From Chitinispirillaceae bacterium (GTDB taxonomy: Bacteria > Fibrobacterota > Chitinivibrionia > Chitinivibrionales > Chitinispirillaceae): 21,770 bases of DNA. The stretch is from assembly GCA_016932075.1 (NCBI GenBank), contig JAFGDP010000076.1, forward strand, positions 1 through 21,770. Reading direction: 5' to 3'. Shown piece after piece: positions 14,618 to 21,770 of the stretch. The position numbers and the translations under genes were made by a program. The notes below the pieces were generated by a model. The model was not told the DNA's origin. It did not search any database and saw nothing but the letters and a program-made list of their open reading frames with translations. How positions within the stretch are numbered: the stretch's first letter is position 1; every line of letters starts with the position of its first letter.

Positions 14618-17600
14618 ATGCCGGCAAACACCACCCACATGTACGTGGCCTCGCGGCTTGCGCTCGATTTTCCTTCCACGCATAAAAGCGACGTCATCCG
14701 GGATATTAACAAGGGTTTCAATGAGTGGCTGCAGGCGAATAAAAAATTCCGCACAGGGGCGGAGAACGCGATCAGCCGCAATGACGGCGATGAAATGCAG
14801 CGCGTGATGGACGCGTACCGAGCTGCCCTTACCACTGATGCGGTCGCCGTGTTCAGCGCGTTCGCCGCAGGTTCGCAAGGCCCGGATCTCTGGGTCCTGC
14901 CCCACGGCCTGTGGGACATGCTCAGGGAACGGGACGGCATGAGGGTCACCGGATCAGTGCAGTTCGACCTCGGCCATTACAACCTGTCGCATGCGTTTCC
15001 CCGCGCGGTCCTGGAGCGGATCACGATGCAGGAAAAGAGCCTTGCGCCGCTGCAGCGGAAATACCAGACCGCCTACATCCTCGGATATCTTTCGCACATC
15101 GCCCTCGACATCACGGCGCATATCAAGGTCAATGTCTTTGCCGGGGCCTATTTTCAACTGGCAAAAGATGTATGGGAAAACGAAGACGGCGTCATGCCCG
15201 CGGATTCGTTTTTGTCGCGCAACCTCTGGAACGATCACAACAAGATCGAGCATTTTGTCGACGCGGTCGTGCGGCTCGTGTGCTTTGAAGGGTACCATGG
15301 CGCGCTGGCGTCGTTTGATCCGGTCCGGAAAAACGATTTTGAGCAGGCTGAAACGTGGGACTTCCCCAACTATACCGACTACTGGCACCACCGGCTGAAA
15401 TTCGGCACCGTAATCAAGACAAACGGTATCTACGACCGTGATGAAATATTTCTTGATAATGCCACCTCGCTTCCCGGGCCGTTCGCGGCGCGGTACGGCG
15501 CGTCAAGTCCGGCGCAGCGGGCGCTGCCGTTCATCCATGCGGATTTCCTGCGCGCCTACGGGCTCTGCGACGACGCCCTGACGAGGCATGACAAGTCGAT
15601 CGTCAACCTTGCTTCGGAAAAAATAAAGCTCGATTTCTACCTGATGGGCAACAACAGCGACTTCACGTCGCAATACTATCTGCGGCGCTGGGTGTATCCC
15701 GGCATCGCGCGGGTCAAAGAGTGCACCGACAGGTTTTATAATCTGCCGGCATTCGCGAAGTTCATCATAGCAGGAAAAAATATTGCCCGCGAGTTCATCG
15801 ACGGCGCGCTGACCTATCTTGAATCCGGCGATGCCGCGGTGTTCGAGCTGCTGCGCAACTGGAACCTCGACACCGGGTTCGCGCTGCGCGTCAAGGACAT
15901 CAGCGCCGAAACCGACAGCGCGTACCCCAAGAAACCGCCGCGTCCGGTCGCCATCGAGCTGGTCAGCGTCGTCGACGAGGTCAAGGCGCTTGCTTCATGG
16001 AAACCGCCGACGTGCGACGCGAAACGGTATGCCAATACGCGGGAAACGTGGTCCGCGCCGAAGAAAGCCGAACCGAACCCCGTGCCCGGCGCGCTCCTTT
16101 CAGGCGCGAGCGGAACTTCCGCGACGGGAGTTTTCCATGCCCAATCCGGCGTGGATGTACGCCTGAGCGGATTCAAGCTGTACGTCGATGCCGATGAATT
16201 GGGGGCGTACCTCTGGGGGGAAAAAGCCGATCCCGGCGCCATTGTCAAGATCCCCCGGGCGGAAGCGGGGTATACAATCACCCGCTGCGTCGAGGACTTC
16301 GGTTTGACCGACTCCTTTACCGCCATCAAGGACCGCGCCGCGGGGCAGGCGAAAGTCAAGGAGTATCGTTCCACGTTCCTGGGAAACATACCGCCCGAAT
16401 CGCCGACCTCGGCGTCCGCGGGAGCGACCGCGGTGGGCGAGTACGGCCTGCGGCCGCTTCCGAGGAACCTGCGCGTCAGCCTGTGCCGGAAATACGTGTT
16501 CAAGCCGACCGATACCGGCAGGTTCGATCCCGCTGATTTCACCATTTACAGCACCCCGTCGCCGACCGAGGAGTTGTGCCTCTCGCTGTTCATTTTTGTC
16601 AAAAACACGCATGACTATACCGACCTGTTCAGCCACGCGACATTCAACCAGGCCAAGGTCGAGGAGCTCAAGCATATCAAGGCCATCGGCGTCAACGTCG
16701 TCCTCCTGCTCATGGCACGGGAACCCGATGCCTCGACCAAACGCACGCGGCTCAAGCTGCTCGAAGCGTATGTGGACGGAGAGTTGCAGCCGGTCAAGCC
16801 TGCCGGTAACACGCCACCTGCAGCCATTTGGCGTGTAGAGTTCGAAGACGCGCATTTTCGCACCGACAGCGCGGTCCTCATGCCGGACAGCCTTGCCTAT
16901 AAAACGAAAACCGGCGCGACCGTTTCACCGGATCTCAATGAAGTCGACGGCCTGGCCATCCTGCAGGTGATCCATGTGCAGACAAAGGAGCAGCCCGAAC
17001 AGAAGATCCTCATAACCGGGCACACGGACCGGGTCGGCAGGGACGCGCACAATATTTCGCTTTCCGCTGACCGCGCGTCGAGCATTCTGTTCCTGCTGCA
17101 GGGGAAAAAGGACGACTGGCGTTCTCTCGCCGACCGCCGCAACCACGACGACGACATAACGCAGATCCTTGCCTGGGTGAGCACGGAGTACGGCTGGGAC
17201 TGCCATCCGGGAAAGACCGAAGGCGCTTCGTACATGCAGAAGGTCACGGCCATAAAGACATTCCAGAAAAAATACAACGAGGAGTTCATTGATAAAGGCA
17301 GGGTGGAAAAGGCATATCCCGGTACCACGGCGAAACGGATCGGCGAGGACGGCGACTGCGGGCCGGATACCTGGGGCGCGATTTTCGACGTGTATCAGGA
17401 CGCTCTCGCGAAAAAGGTCGCGACCACGTTCGAGAACATGAATACGTTCCATACCCAGTACAACGGACGCTGGGTCGAGGACGCGAACAAGGCGGTTCCG
17501 TGCGGCGAGACCTTTCCGCGTGAAAAACCGGAAGAGGACAACTACGAATCAGCGATCAACCGCCGCGTGGAGGTCCTGTTCTTTGATCCGGCCGAAATGC

Positions 17601-19219
17601 CGAGACTGCCGCTTCCGTGCAACAGCGGCGACGTCGCGGTCACGCAGACCAAAACAACCAGCCTGTCGTCGTCCGCCGCAAAGTCACGCCTGCAGCATTG
17701 CACAGATAACTGCCCCGTATACATCGGTAAAAAAACGCCGATACCGATCCCCGTGACCCCGCACTCGCGTCCGCAGACCGCGCCGACCTTCACCATGCCG
17801 GAGCATCCCGGCGCCACGGCCGAGCAGCCGATCGACAACCTGATTGTTTACCTATCGTACTACGATACCACGGGCAGCGTGCCACTGCAGGTGCGCAAGC
17901 TGCGCGCGAAAAAAGGCAGGCTGCACGACTTCGGCACCGACAAGGAGGTCACGGTGGACGGCGACCGCGACACGTTCGTGTACGTCTCGCACCGCGAAGA
18001 CCTGGACACGACCGACCGCGCGACTCGATTTGCAAAAGACAAGTCGGGCTTGCCGCTCGTCGGGCCGGTCACCTTTCCGTGCGGCGAGAATGTCACGGTC
18101 TCGCTCAAGGCGTGGGACCAGAACGACTGGGTGATCGTCAAGAGTTATCCGGTGGACGGCAAGGAGCCGGACGCCGTGTTTCTGGCAGACTGGAAGACGG
18201 ATTACAAAATCGGGTATTATGGAAAAACAAAAGACACGGGAGAAGCCGGGTTCTGGAATTACGGAGACCCGGCATTCAAATCATCTCAGGAAACGTGGAA
18301 TAAAAATTCGTCACCCGTTGAATTGCCTTTCATTACCGCGTCGAACGGGGATAAGCGGTATGTTGGTACCCTTTCCCTGCACCCGACGTCGGAGGTGAAG
18401 ATCCTTTGTGCGGTCAAGCGGTCGGGAGGCGGCATTCTTTACGCCGGTTCTTTGAATGAACTCAAGTTTGAAAAGAAAAACATCGAGCGGAATTCCTTCC
18501 ATACGTATGACAAAACGCTTGTGGCCCGGCTTCTGGCGCTCAAGCAGGATGAGGACCAGGCAAGCGCGATTGACGCCCTGCCGCAGCCGCCTGCAACGTA
18601 CTATCTTCCGGGCGACATGTGCTGGCACAGCCAGGGAAAGACCAACAACTGTGGTGCGTACAGTTTCGCCGCGTGCATGAACTACTGGTATCCCTGCACG
18701 AATAATTTCGATGTAAAAAACGGCGCCTGGTATGCGGATACCTCCCGAGTGCCGAGCATCGTGAATGGGGCGCGAACGCCGTCCAACATAAGGGAGGCGG
18801 CGGAACGGTTTACCATGCATACGCGTGAAAATAGCGCCGACGACCTGGACAAGGATCGCGCGCTCAAACTGCTTAAGCTGTGGCTTTGGGCCGGAATTCC
18901 GGTGATGATACTGGTGGAAGAGGATTACGGTGTCATGAGTCTGCACTGGAAAGTCGTCACCGGGTACGAGGGAAACCGGATATTCTACATCAATTCCGGT
19001 GGCGACCACGAACTGCTGCTGAAGAACCGCACCGCCGGGATAAATTACGACACTGCTGCGGTCGGCAATGATGTCGACGCTATTGATGACGGCTATAAAA
19101 AATGGAAGGCCGCGGGAAGCTTTATCGTCGGGGGCGTGGTCGCCACGTCGGTCGATCCGTGCATCCTCATGCCGATATACCCCAAGGATCAACTCTTCGC
19201 GAGAGAGGCGGCGCAGTGA
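14618..19219 (+). CDS. Multidomain effector: zinc phospholipase C-like + OmpA/peptidoglycan-binding + C39/papain-like protease
   Basis: This is a 1533-residue protein with no signal peptide. GGAG lies 10 bases before the ATG. Residues 1 to about 430 are helical and match zinc-dependent phospholipase C: H7, D90, H96, then H160-x3-D164-x3-H168 and H207-x3-E211, in the order of the PLC-Bc ligands H14, D55, H69, H118/D122/H128, H142/E146. Residues about 745-1010 form an OmpA-C module (GHTDRVG with D804; R819 in LSADRA) fused to a peptidoglycan-binding repeat (AIKTFQKKY, GEDGDCGPDTWGAIFDVY), ending RRVEVLFFDP and CTDNCPVY. The metzincin protein upstream has the same module. Beta-rich domains follow. 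Residues about 1335-1465 are a C39/papain-like peptidase: Q1339, C1345 (NNCGAYSFAACMNYW), H1443 (HWKVVTGYE), N1459 (FYINSGG). It follows the adaptor gene by 24 bases and overlaps the lipoprotein start. Injected-effector function is inferred. Confidence 0.82.
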   Translation: MPANTTHMYVASRLALDFPSTHKSDVIRDINKGFNEWLQANKKFRTGAENAISRNDGDEMQRVMDAYRAALTTDAVAVFSAFAAGSQGPDLWVLPHGLWDMLRERDGMRVTGSVQFDLGHYNLSHAFPRAVLERITMQEKSLAPLQRKYQTAYILGYLSHIALDITAHIKVNVFAGAYFQLAKDVWENEDGVMPADSFLSRNLWNDHNKIEHFVDAVVRLVCFEGYHGALASFDPVRKNDFEQAETWDFPNYTDYWHHRLKFGTVIKTNGIYDRDEIFLDNATSLPGPFAARYGASSPAQRALPFIHADFLRAYGLCDDALTRHDKSIVNLASEKIKLDFYLMGNNSDFTSQYYLRRWVYPGIARVKECTDRFYNLPAFAKFIIAGKNIAREFIDGALTYLESGDAAVFELLRNWNLDTGFALRVKDISAETDSAYPKKPPRPVAIELVSVVDEVKALASWKPPTCDAKRYANTRETWSAPKKAEPNPVPGALLSGASGTSATGVFHAQSGVDVRLSGFKLYVDADELGAYLWGEKADPGAIVKIPRAEAGYTITRCVEDFGLTDSFTAIKDRAAGQAKVKEYRSTFLGNIPPESPTSASAGATAVGEYGLRPLPRNLRVSLCRKYVFKPTDTGRFDPADFTIYSTPSPTEELCLSLFIFVKNTHDYTDLFSHATFNQAKVEELKHIKAIGVNVVLLLMAREPDASTKRTRLKLLEAYVDGELQPVKPAGNTPPAAIWRVEFEDAHFRTDSAVLMPDSLAYKTKTGATVSPDLNEVDGLAILQVIHVQTKEQPEQKILITGHTDRVGRDAHNISLSADRASSILFLLQGKKDDWRSLADRRNHDDDITQILAWVSTEYGWDCHPGKTEGASYMQKVTAIKTFQKKYNEEFIDKGRVEKAYPGTTAKRIGEDGDCGPDTWGAIFDVYQDALAKKVATTFENMNTFHTQYNGRWVEDANKAVPCGETFPREKPEEDNYESAINRRVEVLFFDPAEMPRLPLPCNSGDVAVTQTKTTSLSSSAAKSRLQHCTDNCPVYIGKKTPIPIPVTPHSRPQTAPTFTMPEHPGATAEQPIDNLIVYLSYYDTTGSVPLQVRKLRAKKGRLHDFGTDKEVTVDGDRDTFVYVSHREDLDTTDRATRFAKDKSGLPLVGPVTFPCGENVTVSLKAWDQNDWVIVKSYPVDGKEPDAVFLADWKTDYKIGYYGKTKDTGEAGFWNYGDPAFKSSQETWNKNSSPVELPFITASNGDKRYVGTLSLHPTSEVKILCAVKRSGGGILYAGSLNELKFEKKNIERNSFHTYDKTLVARLLALKQDEDQASAIDALPQPPATYYLPGDMCWHSQGKTNNCGAYSFAACMNYWYPCTNNFDVKNGAWYADTSRVPSIVNGARTPSNIREAAERFTMHTRENSADDLDKDRALKLLKLWLWAGIPVMILVEEDYGVMSLHWKVVTGYEGNRIFYINSGGDHELLLKNRTAGINYDTAAVGNDVDAIDDGYKKWKAAGSFIVGGVVATSVDPCILMPIYPKDQLFAREAAQ

Positions 19220-19800
19220 ACAACCATACTATTGTAGATCCGAGATATACAGGGCTTTTCCTATCGTGCCTGGTTCTGCTGCAGGTGGGCTGTGCCCGTA
19301 CGTTTTCAGGTAGGCTCGTCGACTCCGAGAACAATCCTGTTAGCGGAGCGCTTGTGTATATCGAGTCATATACGAATCATACCTACGCATTTTCCTGGAG
19401 CATGTCCGGTGACAGCGGCGAAGTCCCCGCCAAAGGGCAACCGCGATTGGACCTTTTCATGCGGCCCGGGACGAAACTGATGTATTGCGTACTGGCTCCG
19501 GGGCAGTACCCCTTTATCGTTAATGATCGCAAACATGTTTTTAAAAGCGGCAACATCAGCTTCGTGATCGAGAAAAAGCCATTGGCCGGCCTTGCCTATA
19601 ATCCGCTCCTGTTTCATCTTGATTTTCCGTTTGAGAAAAACCGCGCGCTTCAGGAAAAACTGCTGCTGCCATCGAACAGGAAACTGGTCGAAACCTTTCA
19701 CGCCTGGTATAAGGATGCCAGGGACAAAGCAGATGGATTGGGACCCGCGGCAATGAGGAAGATCGAGGCGCTGGATTCGATACTGGCGCAAGAGAGGTGA
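19216..19800 (+). CDS. Small lipoprotein-like protein, candidate immunity or accessory
   Basis: This is 194 residues from the GTG at 19216, which overlaps the stop of the large effector gene (GTGA) and has GAGAGG about 7 bases upstream; this start also places the signal peptide correctly. The N-terminus has a hydrophobic segment (GLFLSCLVLLQVGC) ending in a lipobox-like LQVGC; Gln at -3 is unusual. Then comes a carboxypeptidase-regulatory/transthyretin-like fold (FSGRLVDSENNPVSGALVYIE, LFMRPGTKLMYC) and a helical C-terminus. It is probably anchored in the cell envelope. Its position directly after the effector and its export fit an immunity protein against a toxin that acts in the periplasm, but a self-protection role is inference only. 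I recognise no specific family beyond the fold resemblance. Confidence 0.65.
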   Translation: MNNHTIVDPRYTGLFLSCLVLLQVGCARTFSGRLVDSENNPVSGALVYIESYTNHTYAFSWSMSGDSGEVPAKGQPRLDLFMRPGTKLMYCVLAPGQYPFIVNDRKHVFKSGNISFVIEKKPLAGLAYNPLLFHLDFPFEKNRALQEKLLLPSNRKLVETFHAWYKDARDKADGLGPAAMRKIEALDSILAQER

Positions 19801-19853
19801 TGTAAGGCAGTATATTTAACAGGAGTGTCTTTCACCGGTTCAGGCCAGTGACC

Positions 19854-21770
19854 ATGAACGCAAAAATCGAAACCATCATTTCGTTCCTCGCTCTGTTCAC
19901 AGCATTCCTGCTTCAGGCATCCGCCTATACTCCTCCGGCCTCGAACCGTATTGTGGAGAGCCTGAACCAGACATGGAAATTCCACCGGTCCGAGGTTTCC
20001 GGGGCGCAGAACGTATCGTTTGACGACGCGTCCTGGGCCTCGATCGATTTGCCGCATACCTGGAACAACCTTGACGGGCAGGACGGCGGCGGCAACTACT
20101 ATCGCGGCACCGGCTGGTACCGGAAGCATTTCACCATAAGCAGTTCCTATGCGGACCGAAACTTATTCCTCAGGTTCGAAGGATCCAACCAGGTGGCTGA
20201 CGTGTATCTTAACGGCACGCTCCTGGGGACGCATAAGGGAGGGTATGGCGCGTTCTGCTTTGACGCGACCTCTGCCGCGCTCGTTGGCGCGGACAACGTG
20301 GTGGCCGTACGGGTAAACAATGCCCACAATGCCGATATCGCCCCGCTGTCCGCCGACTTCACCTTTTTCGGCGGCATCTACCGTGATGTTACCCTTCTGG
20401 TCACGGACCGGCTCGCGATAACGCCGTTGGATCACGCCTCTCCGGGCGTCTACTGCGGGACCCCGGCAATCAGCGCCTCTTCGGCGACCGTGCGAATCGT
20501 GTCAAAGGTGCGCAATGACTATTCGTCGTCACGAACCGCCACCAGGACCGGCCGGGAAAAGGCTGGGCCATCGGCAGGGCCGAGCACCGGGAAGACCTCT
20601 CTCTGATCCGGGAAATGGGGTGCAACGCCATCAGGCTGGCCCATTACCAGCATGCCGAATATTTTTATACCCTCTGCGATAGCGCAGGCATGATCGTCTG
20701 GGCAGAGATACCGGTGGTCAATGGGACCACCGCGTCGGACTCGTTCCGGGTGATTCAAAAACGGCATATGACCGACCTTATCCGGCAGAACTACAACCAC
20801 CCGTCAATCGTGGTCTGGGGCATCGGCAACGAGGTCTCGTCCAGCCCGAACCCGGTCCCGCTCTTTGATACGCTCCACCGTCTGTGCCATAGCGAAGACT
20901 CAACGCGGCTCACCACCTACGCCTCGAACACCAAGAACGACACCTCGGCGAACAACGCGCTCAACTGGCGTACCGACGTGACCGCGTTCAACCAGTATTT
21001 CGGATGGTATGCGGACAACGGACCCTTGCGCGCGTTCGGGCCCTGGCTGGACCGGATGCATGCCGTGTATCCCTCCCGTTGCATCGGCATGAGCGAATAC
21101 GGGTGCGGCGGCAGCATCTATCAGCACCGGGAGAATCCGCCGGCGCCTGATCCGTACGGACGGCCGCATCCGGAAGAGTATGAAAACCTGTTCCACGAAT
21201 CCTACTGGAACGCCCTGAAATCCCGGCAGTTTGTCTGGTGCAAATTCATCTGGAACATGTTCGACTTCGCGTCCGACGGCCGCAATGAGGGCGACACGCC
21301 GGGCAGGAACGATAAGGGTCTTGTGACCTACGACCGCCGCACGAAAAAGGACGCGTTCTATTTTTACCAGGCAAACTGGACAAACGAGCCCGTGGTGCAT
21401 ATCTGCAGCAAACGAAATAGTCTGCGCGACACCACACCAATACCGGTCAAGGTCTATTCCAACTGCTCGTCGGTGGAGCTTTTCGTGAACAACGTTTCCC
21501 GGGGCGCGCGCACCTCAACCGACCATGTTTTCACCTGGACTGGCAACGCGATTCCAAATAAATACAACCTTGTCAAGGCGGTCGGTACACGGGGCGCTGC
21601 GACGTGTGCTGATAGCGCGTACTTCGGCTATTTCGACTGCCCGGAAGCGACGCTCAGCCAGGGCAGGCCGGCCACGGCAAGCACCACGGAAAGCGGCAAC
21701 GATCCTTCGAACGCGGTTGACGGTAACAGCAGGACAACCCGCTGGTGCGCGTCAAGCGCCGGCTATCCCC
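19854..21770 (+). pseudogene. Glycoside hydrolase family 2 (beta-galactosidase-like), internally deleted and frameshifted, 3' partial
   Basis: The N-terminal part runs from ATG 19854 (signal peptide KIETIISFLALFTAFLLQASA) in one frame, with the GH2 sugar-binding domain (LNQTWKFHRSEV, WYRKHF, VYLNGTLLGTHKGGY, FFGGIYRDV), and stops at 20606. The catalytic TIM barrel is in another frame from about 20534 (NRHQDRPGKGWAIG, IRLAHYQHAEYFYTLCD, WAEIP) to the window end. The acid/base Glu (WGIGNEV) is the codon at 20831-20833 and the nucleophile (GMSEYG) is at 21095-21097; both are intact. Most of the Ig-like domain that normally lies between KVRNDYSSS and NRHQD, roughly 80-100 residues, is missing. 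The catalytic frame has a stop at 20516, so it cannot be read with the N-terminus. Near the end (from about 21640) a discoidin/F5-8C-like domain begins. The break could be biological or an assembly error. Confidence 0.82.

Noticed and set aside
14595..14618. Seven-codon open frame (MAAGATG) overlapping the effector start as TAATG
   Set aside because: It is too short to judge and has no ribosome binding site of its own; it could be a coupling minicistron but chance is more likely.
18311..19192. Long open frame on the minus strand opposite the effector C-terminus, and others like it in the GC-rich parts
   Set aside because: These mirror the codon bias of high-GC genes on the + strand and show no recognisable domain or start signal.
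20615..21770. Independent gene starting at ATG 20615 for the hydrolase catalytic part
   Set aside because: GH2 core sequence continues upstream of this ATG in the same frame (NRHQDRPGKGWAIG from 20534), so it is a fragment of the broken gene rather than a separate one.

Overview
The window looks like part of a chromosome from a Fibrobacterota-type bacterium (FCB group), probably from a metagenome. The main clue is a 1250-residue secreted protein with a fibro-slime domain, a family I associate chiefly with Fibrobacter and its relatives. A glycoside hydrolase family 2 gene with a discoidin-type tail fits a polysaccharide-degrading lifestyle. All supported genes are on the + strand. No rRNA, tRNA or CRISPR array was seen.

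Layout. (1) 1-6606: two AAA_14/DUF4143 ATPases, each with Walker A and B motifs and a nuclease-like C-terminal motif, flank the fibro-slime surface protein. The first ends in a good intrinsic terminator. The second has a credible sigma70-type promoter preceded by two inverted repeats. (2) 6727-19800: a compact run of genes, most with very short gaps or overlaps, that reads as a PAAR-associated contractile-injection (type VI-like) effector island. In order it holds a PAAR spike-tip protein with transthyretin-like modules, a metzincin-type protease carrying an OmpA/peptidoglycan-binding module, a membrane-anchored beta-propeller protein, a DUF1795/Eag-like chaperone, a REP-associated tyrosine transposase (RAYT) stuffed with in-frame REP-like hairpins, an Ig/transthyretin adaptor, a 1533-residue effector (zinc phospholipase C-like domain, the same OmpA/peptidoglycan module, then a papain/C39-like cysteine protease), and a small lipoprotein. 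(3) 19854-21770: a family 2 beta-galactosidase-like gene broken by an internal deletion plus frameshift and cut by the window edge.

How it may work (inference). The PAAR protein would cap a spike. The DUF1795 protein and the Ig/transthyretin protein would help load cargo. The two large proteins share a roughly 270-residue OmpA/peptidoglycan-binding module next to different enzymes, so that module is probably a common carrier or cell-wall targeting part. The propeller protein and the lipoprotein each follow one toxin and are envelope-targeted, so they are immunity candidates. No VgrG, Hcp, sheath or baseplate gene is present, so the delivery machine must be elsewhere and could be a T6SS or an extracellular contractile system.

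The segment from about 7630 to 12350 (C-terminal domain of the PAAR gene through the propeller gene) is clearly AT-richer than its flanks: about 30-42% GC in the 60-base lines I counted, against about 45-73% outside. This suggests that the protease and its partner entered as a cassette joined at a domain boundary. The most unusual items are the two-enzyme effector, the shared carrier module, the cassette boundary inside the PAAR gene, and the repeat-stuffed RAYT embedded in the effector operon.
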